From the NCBI RefSeq assembly GCF_007748195.1, contig NZ_CP037920.1:1655536-1719535 (forward strand): DNA of 64,000 nt. The letters run 5' to 3'. Below, piece after piece: positions 47,475-55,413 of the stretch (the stretch's first letter is position 1; each line of letters opens with the position of its first letter). Under the pieces are notes generated by a model that saw only the letters and a list, made by a program, of their open reading frames with translations, did not search any database and was not told where the DNA came from. This DNA comes from Gimesia aquarii. GTDB lineage: Bacteria; Planctomycetota; Planctomycetia; Planctomycetales; Planctomycetaceae. Position numbers and translations under genes: made by a program.

Positions 47475-48035
47475 ATGGCAATTATCTTCGAACTATATGT
47501 TGACTGTAATACGCCAGAAGAACTTGCAGCAATGAAAACACACTTTTCCGGATTCACTTTGGAGTTAATGACAGGTAAAAAAACAGAATGGGAGTTTGAT
47601 TGTTCTCCTGATATATGGGCAGGCACCTATGATCTCCATGCATTTGGTTTATGGTCATCCGATTTAAGCAGATCGGGAGTGAGGTCATTAGTTGATGCAA
47701 TTGAATGTACTGAAGCAGGGATACGATTATATAAACATTTGTGCGATGGACCTGCATTTCAGTTTGCTAGAGTGGCTTGGGAGGCAGACCTTATTTGCAG
47801 GCCTGAGCTTGAAAAGTACCTGGAGCCATTGGAGAGTAGCTCAGAGAAGCGTTTCTGCGTCGAATGTGTGTTGTCTGAAACACTATATGAAAAATTGGGG
47901 AAACCAAAAAATATGGATGAGTTTAAGCCCGATTATTACTGGACAGGTTATCGAGGCGAGGAATATCGTCCTTTGTGGAGCAGCGATCAGCGACAGCTTT
48001 GGGATCTTTATCGCGAGTGTTTTCCTAAATCTTGA
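47475..48035 (+). CDS. Orphan A+T-rich gene, hypothetical (second of a pair)
   Basis: 186 residues, soluble, mixed alpha/beta. It starts with IIFELYVDCNTPEELAAMK and has a Trp/Tyr-rich second half (YYWTGYRGEEYRPLWSSDQRQLWDLYRE). A GGGGAG ribosome site lies just upstream of the ATG at 47475. It follows the first orphan gene by 98 bases in the same direction, with the same low GC content, and converges on the sulfatase gene 29 bases away. I do not recognise a family. Confidence 0.65.
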   Translation: MAIIFELYVDCNTPEELAAMKTHFSGFTLELMTGKKTEWEFDCSPDIWAGTYDLHAFGLWSSDLSRSGVRSLVDAIECTEAGIRLYKHLCDGPAFQFARVAWEADLICRPELEKYLEPLESSSEKRFCVECVLSETLYEKLGKPKNMDEFKPDYYWTGYRGEEYRPLWSSDQRQLWDLYRECFPKS

Positions 48036-48064
48036 GATAGAATGAATGAGGTATTGATGATTTA

Positions 48065-49540
48065 TCACTCCACGCGCCCTGGCTGGCGGTTGTTTTTCCC
48101 TTTGCGTTTGGTGCCGGAATCACCGAGGTCTTCGCGGGCTTTTTCTGCAAGGGCGGTTAAGTGTTTGACGACTTCGGGATTCTGATCAGCCACGTTTTTA
48201 CTTTCGCTGATGTCATTGCTGAGATCATACAAAGCCAGGCCGGTTTTCTTTTGAACGTAACGACCGGGAGTACCACCGCTACCAGGTTTGTCTTTCAGGC
48301 TACGGTAAGGGTGAGGGAAGTGTAGTTTCCATTTACCGCTACGGACGGCGTTTAAGTGCCTGCCCCAGTAAAAGAGCAGGGCTTCGTGTGGTGATTTCGC
48401 TCCTTTTTCTCCCGACATTAAGGGCCAGATATTTTTGCCATCGATGATGCGGTCGTTTGGTACTTTTCCGCCTGTCAGGTAAGCAATTGTGGGCAATAGG
48501 TCAATTGTCATCGCCATTTGATTACAGACCGAGCCAGCCGGTATTTCTCCGGGCCAGGCCATGATACAAGGTTCGCGTTGACCGCCGTCCCAGGCCGTTC
48601 CTTTGCCTTCCCGTAAGGGTAGGGCTGAGCCGGCATGATCGCCGTAAGAAAGCCAGGGGCCGTTGTCAGAGGTAAAGATAACAAGTGTATTTTTCTCAAG
48701 CCCGTTCTCTTTAAGCGCCTGACGAATTTGACCAACAGACCAGTCGATTTCCATAATTACATCACCATACAATCCCTGTTCAGATTTGCCTTTGAATTTC
48801 TCGCTGACAAACAACGGTACGTGGGGCATGGAATGCGGGACGTAGAGGAAAAATGGTTTGTCGTGATTTTGGTTGATGAAGGCGACCGCTCGTTCGGTGT
48901 ACCAGGTTGTGAGTTGTGCCTGCTCTTTGCCTGTGACTTTCGGATTGATAATGGTTTCATTTTCCATTAATGGCAGATCGGGAAAGCGTTTACCGGCGGT
49001 CGGATGGAAGGGCCACATATCGTTGGAGTAGGGGAGACCGAAATAATCGTCGAAGCCATGTCTGGTCGGCAGGAATTCCGGGAGGTGACCGAGGTGCCAC
49101 TTCCCGTAGATAGCGGTTGCGTAGCCTTTCGGTTTGACGACTTCAGCAATGGTGGTTTCTTCGGCATTGATCCCGATCTTGGACTGGGGGCCGAGTGCAC
49201 CACCAATGCCCACGCGGTTCGGATAGCAGCCGGTAAGCAACGCGACACGCGAAGCAGAGCAGACCGCCTGGGCCGCATAAAAGTCGGTAAACCGAACCCC
49301 CTCTTTTGCCATTTGATCAAGGTTGGGAGTTTTGATATTAGGTGATCCGAACACACCGACATCCTGATAGCCCTGGTCGTCGGTGAAGATAATCACGACA
49401 TTAGGGTGATCTTTGGGGGGGCGTGCGATAGCAGTCGCTGATTGCATGCTCAGAATGGCAATCATAGTTAGCAGCAGACAGAAGCCGGGTAATCGTTTTG
49501 GATTCGACAGTCTGGAAGATCGTGTTACAAAACTGAGCAT
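48065..49540 (-). CDS. Secreted arylsulfatase-type sulfatase
   Basis: 491 residues with a signal peptide ([16 protein letters not shown]). The metal-binding [11 protein letters not shown] lies near residue 52. The sulfatase signature is [13 protein letters not shown], with Cys near residue 91, the residue converted to formylglycine, in the CxxSR context used by anaerobic and FGE-type maturation. Further motifs are YGKWHLGHL and TSDNGPW. It would remove sulfate from algal or animal polysaccharides, and such enzymes are strikingly numerous in marine planctomycetes. No maturation enzyme is nearby. Confidence 0.94.
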   Translation of the reverse strand: MLSFVTRSSRLSNPKRLPGFCLLLTMIAILSMQSATAIARPPKDHPNVVIIFTDDQGYQDVGVFGSPNIKTPNLDQMAKEGVRFTDFYAAQAVCSASRVALLTGCYPNRVGIGGALGPQSKIGINAEETTIAEVVKPKGYATAIYGKWHLGHLPEFLPTRHGFDDYFGLPYSNDMWPFHPTAGKRFPDLPLMENETIINPKVTGKEQAQLTTWYTERAVAFINQNHDKPFFLYVPHSMPHVPLFVSEKFKGKSEQGLYGDVIMEIDWSVGQIRQALKENGLEKNTLVIFTSDNGPWLSYGDHAGSALPLREGKGTAWDGGQREPCIMAWPGEIPAGSVCNQMAMTIDLLPTIAYLTGGKVPNDRIIDGKNIWPLMSGEKGAKSPHEALLFYWGRHLNAVRSGKWKLHFPHPYRSLKDKPGSGGTPGRYVQKKTGLALYDLSNDISESKNVADQNPEVVKHLTALAEKAREDLGDSGTKRKGKNNRQPGRVE

Positions 49541-49627
49541 GAGCCTGTCCTCTGGAAAAGGGTTCGAGATAAACTATCTCATCTACCTTAACTGAGTGTG
49601 GCTCTATTTTTCAATGGTCGATTCAGT

Positions 49628-50242
49628 TTACTCCCCGCGAAAGTGAGCATCCTGTACGGGAACCAGATGTTCCAGGCAGGCATATAATACACCAGCAGGC
49701 GAGCCAATAGCATCAAGATGTGCAATGATCTCATCGGGATAGCAACTCAGGACTTGTGCCGATTCTTCGCGATAGACTTCAAAACGGTGTCTGATCACTT
49801 TTTCATTCGCGTCATCAGCCCGGTTTTCACGAATCGCACGATGGCGGATACGGTGGATCATTTCCTCTTCATCGCTACAGGTCAGGTGTAGTACTTTTAG
49901 AACCTCAATATGTTCTTCCAGTATTTTTGCCTGTTGAATATTTCTGGGAATTCCATCCAGAATGAGAATGTCTTTGCTTGGCTTATAAAGCGAGAGGGTA
50001 GCGCGGGCGTCGAGCCCCTGTTTCCAGATGCGGATACTGAGTTCATCAGGAACTAAATCTCCACGAGAGCTGTATTTATAAATTTCCTGACCTTCAGGAG
50101 ATTCAATATCGATGGAGCGAAAGACATCTCCACTTGAGAGGTGAAAGAACCCGGGAATTTGTCCGAGAATTCTTCCCTGCGTTCCTTTACCAACTCCAGG
50201 AGCACCAAACAGTAGGACGGCTTTTCGACGTTCCGTCGCCAT
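49628..50242 (-). CDS. adk: Adenylate kinase
   Basis: About 204 residues from ATG 50242, with AAGAGG upstream; an upstream GTG would add 16 residues with no family match. The P-loop GAPGVGKGTQG lies near residue 12. The AMP-binding segment and DGIPRN (canonically DGFPRT) are present, and RHRAIRENRADD marks a short lid without the four-Cys zinc site. It interconverts ATP plus AMP with two ADP. The Phe-to-Ile change in the DGFPR motif and the atypical lid leave some chance that it is a related nucleoside monophosphate kinase. It lies downstream of rpsD on the same strand. Confidence 0.85.
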   Translation of the reverse strand: MATERRKAVLLFGAPGVGKGTQGRILGQIPGFFHLSSGDVFRSIDIESPEGQEIYKYSSRGDLVPDELSIRIWKQGLDARATLSLYKPSKDILILDGIPRNIQQAKILEEHIEVLKVLHLTCSDEEEMIHRIRHRAIRENRADDANEKVIRHRFEVYREESAQVLSCYPDEIIAHLDAIGSPAGVLYACLEHLVPVQDAHFRGE

Positions 50243-50400
50243 GGGTATGCCTCTTTGTTTCAAGGCCGAAATATATGGTTCAGTAACCACAGCGGTTACT
50301 GCATAATCATTCAGAAAATAATAACCAGAAGATTTTGATTACAATAACGTCTTGTAAATGAATTCTCACCCCTCTGAGGGGAAGTTATTAAAGAAGGTAA

Positions 50401-50441
50401 ATAAAAAACACTCCGAAAACCAAAACGCTTTTCGGAGTGTT
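50401..50441 (-). terminator. Intrinsic terminator after rpsD
   Basis: AACACTCCGAAAA at 50407-50419 and TTTTCGGAGTGTT at 50429-50441 form a perfect 13-bp stem. Read on the minus strand it is followed by a T-run. It separates rpsD from adk, so they are not simply one operon. Confidence 0.85.
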
Positions 50442-50462
50442 AAATTGATTCGTTCGATTCCC

Positions 50463-51068
50463 TTAACGAGAAATCAGAGCCACGACCTGACCAACGTCAA
50501 CGGGCAGGCTGACATCTTCAAAGCCAGGAGCTGTGACAACATTTGCTTCCAACGCTTTTTTATCCAGTGTGATCCAGGCACAGCCAGGGCGACCTGATTC
50601 GACTAACTCACCATACAGCTTTTTGAGGTTAGGACGGTTTCGGATCGAGATCACATCACCTGGTTTTACCCAGATAGAAGGTTTATTCACAGTTTGTCCA
50701 TTTAACTGGAAGTGTGAATGCACAATCCCCTGTCTTGCTTGTGGACGTGTCATTGCAAAACCAGCACGACAGACGACATTATCCAGGCGCCGTTCACAGA
50801 GAATCAAAAGCTCTTCACCGGTGTTGCCTTTGGTGCGGCGCGCTTTGTCGAAGTAGCGACGCAACTGACGCTCACGCAAACCATAGTAGAATTTAATCTT
50901 TTGCTTTTCGATTAAGGCCAGACCATAGTTGGAAGCCTTTCGACGACGTTGTGACATTCCGGGGGGAAGATTTCGATTGTCTAATGCACGCGTTGCACCT
51001 GCATCTTCAAAAACCAACGCTCCTAAGCGGCGGTTTACTCGTCCCTTTGGTCCTGTATAACGACCCAT
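50463..51068 (-). CDS. rpsD: 30S ribosomal protein S4
   Basis: 201 residues, normal length. The N-terminal YTGPKGRVNRRLG, the LICERRLDNVVCRAGFA block and the S4 RNA-binding domain (ARQGIVHSHFQLNGQTVNKPS) are all present. The N-terminal zinc-binding Cys set of some S4 proteins is absent, so this is the zinc-free form. It is a primary 16S rRNA-binding assembly protein. Unusually for bacteria, it is not next to rpsM, rpsK or rpoA; such scattering is common in planctomycetes. Confidence 0.97.
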   Translation of the reverse strand: MGRYTGPKGRVNRRLGALVFEDAGATRALDNRNLPPGMSQRRRKASNYGLALIEKQKIKFYYGLRERQLRRYFDKARRTKGNTGEELLILCERRLDNVVCRAGFAMTRPQARQGIVHSHFQLNGQTVNKPSIWVKPGDVISIRNRPNLKKLYGELVESGRPGCAWITLDKKALEANVVTAPGFEDVSLPVDVGQVVALISR

Positions 51069-51418
51069 TCAGTGTTTCTCCCACATTAATCAGTGTCGCC
51101 GTATAATCAACTTGTTGAACGGCAAAGACTTATTATTAAACTCTGGTCGATATAAACTATTTTCTAATAACAGTTTACACATGGTAGCCAAGAGGACCAG
51201 AATCGAGATAGCGATCAGGATTATGATATTCGTCACGATGTTGCGCGTACCACAACCTTTAAAGCGGTCCGCTGTTATCGCAAATTAGGCGAGAATCGTC
51301 AACCAACTGGACTGAAGGATCACAAATTCTCGGAAAATATCAGCAAAGAATGATGAAGGCGTGAATATTACACAGAGATAGATCAGGCGATCCATGGGTC
51401 TGTTTGTATAGTTTCTGT
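51069..51418. other. Intergenic region between rpsD and the deacetylase operon
   Basis: 350 bases holding the rpsD promoter and leader and the end of the deacetylase transcript. I see no gene. A possible S4 autoregulatory leader could be here, but I could not draw a convincing structure by eye. Confidence 0.4.
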
Positions 51419-52417
51419 TTAGCAGAAGACTTGTGGAACCGAAACCGAGGCCCGAAACAGTTCGTCTGGTTCTTCGGATTCGACTGCAATGCGTGGAATA
51501 TCAAGGTTGTCATGCGAGTCGAGGCGAGAAAACCCGCCGTAATAGCTAAAGCCCCAACGGTAACCAGCTTGTTCCAGGCAGGCTCTGGTTTGCTCGTTAA
51601 AACAATCTTTGCCTCCGACTGGATAACTGAAGGCGGAGATGCTTTGGCCAATTTCCGTTTCGATTCTTTGTTTGCAGGTTTCAATTTCGTGCCGTTGTAT
51701 TTCTGCAGGGTGATTTGCCAGAATGGGATGATTTACCGTATGGCCGCCGAAGTCCATGCCGGCGTCACGCATTTCGCGAACCATGTCCCAGGTCATCCAG
51801 ATTTGATCTGCGATATCTTGAGGACAGCGCCCCGATCCTGTCGCCTCTGCCAGAAAGTTCAGATAGTCTTCGGTTTTCTTTCCTGGCAGCTTTTTGAAAA
51901 CGCTCAGTAATGTTTTTATAGACCGATCTACTTCGTTTGATTTTAGTGAGACAGATTCCTCTGTCCATGGATTCTCAGGAATTACTGTTTGAGAGGCGCA
52001 GCGCACCATCCAGGAAATTTCATCCCACCAGGCCAACTTTCGTTCGTCGAGAAATCCTGTCGTTAAAAAGAAGGTGGCGGAGGAATTGTGAGCTTTGAGA
52101 ATGGGAAAGGCCCATTCGTAATTGTCTCGATAACCATCATCGAATGTAATCAGAACATAGCGGCCACGTCTCTGATTCCAGAGGTCGTCCAAATCCCGAA
52201 TACGAATCAGGTCATAGTTTAATCCTAGAAAACGAACCTGTTGTTCGAAACTTTCAGCAGAGGCGCTCCAGAGATCATGATCAAATAATGATCCATTACT
52301 CTCACCCACCCGATGGTAGTTCAGAACAATCAGCCCATTCCAGAGCGGAGTTGTGCGCGCGAGTCTGTTTAACCCGGTCCAGTCTAATGCCTTGGCTAGT
52401 AATTCTTTTTTACTCAC
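51419..52417 (-). CDS. Polysaccharide deacetylase family protein (NodB-type)
   Basis: About 332 residues from GTG 52417, which has AAAGGAA 9 bases upstream; a TTG start at 52447 is also possible and would leave a 1-base gap to the NAD synthase-like gene. The NodB domain has motif 1 in TFDDGYRDN near residue 89, the zinc pair in FGGHTVNHP and motif 3 in FSYPVGGKDCF. It removes acetyl groups from N-acetylated sugars. The catalytic region is preceded by LIVLNYHRVGE, a pattern of deacetylases from exopolysaccharide loci. It is the last gene of the operon. Confidence 0.86.
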   Translation of the reverse strand: MSKKELLAKALDWTGLNRLARTTPLWNGLIVLNYHRVGESNGSLFDHDLWSASAESFEQQVRFLGLNYDLIRIRDLDDLWNQRRGRYVLITFDDGYRDNYEWAFPILKAHNSSATFFLTTGFLDERKLAWWDEISWMVRCASQTVIPENPWTEESVSLKSNEVDRSIKTLLSVFKKLPGKKTEDYLNFLAEATGSGRCPQDIADQIWMTWDMVREMRDAGMDFGGHTVNHPILANHPAEIQRHEIETCKQRIETEIGQSISAFSYPVGGKDCFNEQTRACLEQAGYRWGFSYYGGFSRLDSHDNLDIPRIAVESEEPDELFRASVSVPQVFC

Positions 52418-52448
52418 AATCCGGCTTCCTTTTTCCAAAATCGTCAAG

Positions 52449-53450
52449 CTAAACTGTTGTGTCTACTAAAACTGGTTCAATGATTTGAGGTGACATGTGT
52501 AAATAGCGACTGGCTTTTCGCTTGGATTCGATATCGCCGTAAACCAGTTCCACCTGTTCTGTCGGCAAGCCGATTCCCTCTGCGACTGATTCGGCAGAAA
52601 AACCATGATTTAAACCATAAAGACAGCAGTCCAGTTTGTCATAAGAGACAGCAAAGTAGAACTCTTCCTGCGATTGTTCCAGTGAATAAGTATCAGTTGT
52701 GGGAGGTCGCATGCAAATGAGCTCTGGCACATCGAGATAGGCAGCCAATTGATAGACCTGTGTTTTGTAGAGATGTGCAATCGGTTTCAAATCGGCTGCA
52801 CCATCACCATTTTTTACAAAGAATCCCTGATCGTATTCGAGTCGATTCGGAGTTCCAGGTACGGCGTAATTCAAACGATCCGCATGATAATATTCCATCA
52901 TTTTGCGACAACGTTGTTTGAAGTTTGTCGCAGCCACAATGGTTTGATAGGCGGATAAAGGCAGACGTTTCTTAATGAGTTCACCCGAGGGAGTTTGTAC
53001 AACAACAGAAAAGACGCGGTACCCCCCTTCTTCAAGTAGATTGGGAAGTACAATTTTTGACTTCCAGTCTGGTTCATATTCAGGAATCACTTGTTTGATG
53101 GCAGCATCGCGGCGTTCATAACAACCTGCGCCTTGTAGCATAGGGGAAATATTCTCGACGATGGCTTCCACATCAAAATGATCTGCCAGCAATTGTCCAT
53201 AGGTCAGGCTTTCATCTTTTGTGTCGTGCTCAGGCATCATAATTCCCAAAACACGGTCTTTTCCAAACGCACGCGCACAAAGAGCTGTTACCACACTACT
53301 GTCAATGCCTCCCGATAAGCCCAGTACGGCTCCTTTTTTTCGCATTGTTTTGCGAACGGTTTCTCGCATCCATTGAACGATGCGCTCTGTTTCAGTTGCA
53401 CAATCAAGGTTGAGTAATTCTGGACTGAATGTTTTCGTTTGGATGTTCAT
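52449..53450 (-). CDS. NAD synthase-like ATP-pyrophosphatase (divergent NadE)
   Basis: 333 residues without a glutaminase domain. The PP-loop GLSGGIDSSVV near residue 43 activates the substrate by adenylation. The block PNRLEYDQGFFVKNGDGAADLKP resembles the GTGNKSE..GDG..D region of NadE. The following segment PPTTDTYSLEQSQEEF replaces the usual PPSADLWPGQTDE, so the substrate-binding part differs from housekeeping NadE. It might make NAD, or amidate an operon-specific acid using free ammonia. The gene sits between an AMP ligase and a polysaccharide deacetylase, not with NAD genes. I therefore withhold the symbol nadE. Confidence 0.82.
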   Translation of the reverse strand: MNIQTKTFSPELLNLDCATETERIVQWMRETVRKTMRKKGAVLGLSGGIDSSVVTALCARAFGKDRVLGIMMPEHDTKDESLTYGQLLADHFDVEAIVENISPMLQGAGCYERRDAAIKQVIPEYEPDWKSKIVLPNLLEEGGYRVFSVVVQTPSGELIKKRLPLSAYQTIVAATNFKQRCRKMMEYYHADRLNYAVPGTPNRLEYDQGFFVKNGDGAADLKPIAHLYKTQVYQLAAYLDVPELICMRPPTTDTYSLEQSQEEFYFAVSYDKLDCCLYGLNHGFSAESVAEGIGLPTEQVELVYGDIESKRKASRYLHMSPQIIEPVLVDTTV

Positions 53451-53530
53451 CTTGATGTTTCTTTCTTATTTGCTGACGACTTCGTTCAACAAATCTTTGT
53501 TTGTATGAGAGTAATGATGTTTGTTGCGAG

Positions 53531-55087
53531 TTAGGGAAGCGCTAACTGTTTTTTGTCGACCTTGCCATTGGGTGATTTTGGTAGTTCATCACGGAATTCG
53601 ATTGTTTTGGGGACCATGAAATCCTCCAGGTGTTTACGACAGTAAGCCAAAACTTCTTTTTCGGATAATTCCTGGCCAGGCATCAGTGTGATGATTGCCC
53701 GGATGGATTGCCCCAGAACTGGATCAGGATCACCCATGATGGCGGCTTCAGAAATACGCTCATGTGCAAAGAGCACATTTTCAACTTCTTTCGGGCTGAC
53801 TTTTTCACCGCGACTTTTGATGATGTCATCTCGTCTGCCGACGAAATATAAATAGCCTTCTTTATCCATGCGGAATAAATCACCAGTGTAGAGATACATT
53901 TCATTGGGAAGCTCTGCTGGTCTTAAGCGTTCTGCCGTCTGTTCAGGAGCTTTCCAATAGCCTTTCATTACGTTGGTACCGCGTACAACTAGCTCGCCGA
54001 CACGTTCCGGTGGCAGTCGATGTCCCGCATCGTCCACAATAAATACTTCCGTATCGGGCATGGCGATGCCCACTGATCCGGTCCTGATATCGACCTGGTC
54101 CAAGGGAAGGTAAGAGACCCTTTTGCATTCTGTGAGACCATACATGGAAAAGATCTGCAGGTGCGGCAGACGTTTTCGGAAAGTCAGAATATGTTCGGTT
54201 GGCAGGGCAGCGCCGGTATTCGTGATATATCGTAGTTTGGAAAAATCGTACTTCGATAAATCCATTTTCAGCAGAATGGCAGACATGGTGGGGACCAGCG
54301 GAAAACCGGTCACTTTTTCGTCAATAATTCTCTGTAAGACAGCGTGTGGATAAGTAAATGATTTTTCCAGTACCAGTGTGGCGCCCACACGAAACGCCAT
54401 CAGTAACTGGTAAAGTCCGTAATCAAATGAGAGTGGAAGAACATTCAAAATAATGTCATTCGACTCATTCATTAAATAAGTCGTGATGGAACGTGCAGCA
54501 GATGTCATGTTGAGATGAGTCAGCATTACACCTTTGGGGTTTCCGGTTGAACCCGAAGTATAAACCAGAGCTGCTAAATCGATACTGATCGCAGTAATGT
54601 GTGGTGGCGTAATACAATCTGCAAATTCAGCCTGAAGCTGTGTCCAGAGTTCAAACTGTGGCGTTTGCAGGTCGTTATCTACCTTATGTTCTGAGTCAGA
54701 TCCGACTGTAATCACTGTTTTCAAATGTGGTAACAGGTCGCTGTGTTCAAAAAGTGTGTTACGTTTTTTATCGGGTATGATCAGCGCGTGTGCCTGACAG
54801 TTATTCAGGACATAGGTCAATTTATCAATCTTTGTGGTGGGATTCACCATCACAAAGACACCTCCCGCTTTTAGAACTGCAAAGACAGCGACAGTGGCTT
54901 CGAGTGTATTCTCCAGATGGATGGCAACTCGGTCGCCTCGCTTTAGTCCTCGCTGCAGTAATGCATGTGCGAGGCGATTGCTTTGTTGTTCTATCTCCAA
55001 ATAGGTGCATCGCCTCTGATCAACGATCAACGCGATTTTATTGGGATCAAGTTGGGCACTGTGTTCTAGAAATGATTGCAGTAACAA
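53531..55087 (-). CDS. AMP-forming acyl/aminoacyl ligase
   Basis: 518 residues, a complete adenylate-forming enzyme. Motif A3 YTSGSTGNPKGV lies near residue 175, A5 in SMYGLTECKR, A7 in YTGDLFRMD, A8 in GRRDDIIKSRGEKV, and the A10 Lys in SPNGKVDKK at the C terminus, so both half reactions should work. The gene starts 19 bases after the carrier-protein stop, so its likely acceptor is that carrier's phosphopantetheine rather than CoA. It resembles ligases of exosortase-associated and O-antigen loci. Substrate unknown. Confidence 0.9.
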   Translation of the reverse strand: MLLQSFLEHSAQLDPNKIALIVDQRRCTYLEIEQQSNRLAHALLQRGLKRGDRVAIHLENTLEATVAVFAVLKAGGVFVMVNPTTKIDKLTYVLNNCQAHALIIPDKKRNTLFEHSDLLPHLKTVITVGSDSEHKVDNDLQTPQFELWTQLQAEFADCITPPHITAISIDLAALVYTSGSTGNPKGVMLTHLNMTSAARSITTYLMNESNDIILNVLPLSFDYGLYQLLMAFRVGATLVLEKSFTYPHAVLQRIIDEKVTGFPLVPTMSAILLKMDLSKYDFSKLRYITNTGAALPTEHILTFRKRLPHLQIFSMYGLTECKRVSYLPLDQVDIRTGSVGIAMPDTEVFIVDDAGHRLPPERVGELVVRGTNVMKGYWKAPEQTAERLRPAELPNEMYLYTGDLFRMDKEGYLYFVGRRDDIIKSRGEKVSPKEVENVLFAHERISEAAIMGDPDPVLGQSIRAIITLMPGQELSEKEVLAYCRKHLEDFMVPKTIEFRDELPKSPNGKVDKKQLALP

Positions 55088-55106
55088 CGACCTGCTCCTT
55101 GAAAAA

Positions 55107-55364
55107 TTAAGCTAATTCTTTCAGCTTGGATTCAATGAATGTGATTAACCGATCTATTGAATCCAGGTTTTCAGGAACCAATTCGTCATCGTCGACTTCT
55201 ACAGAATATTTTTCTTCAATAAAGGCGACTAATTCCAGAACACCCGTTGAATCGATAATACCTGTTTCCAGAAATGAATCATCGTTGTTTAAAGATTCAG
55301 GGTTTTCGTCGAACAAAAAATTCTCTGCAACAAAATCCCGAACTTCAGACTGTATCGAACTCAT
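55107..55364 (-). CDS. Acyl/aminoacyl carrier protein
   Basis: 85 residues, acidic, four-helix carrier fold. Ser39 in GIIDSTGVLELV is the phosphopantetheine site. The DST context, instead of the DSL of fatty-acid ACP, is typical of stand-alone carriers in amino-acid, lipid A or glycan-modification loci. It lies between asnB (49-base gap) and the AMP ligase (19-base gap). I infer that it carries the acid activated by that ligase. Confidence 0.9.
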   Translation of the reverse strand: MSSIQSEVRDFVAENFLFDENPESLNNDDSFLETGIIDSTGVLELVAFIEEKYSVEVDDDELVPENLDSIDRLITFIESKLKELA

Positions 55365-55413
55365 TTTCTATCCTTTACTCAGTTAATAAATATAAAAGTA
55401 ACATGTGCTTTGT

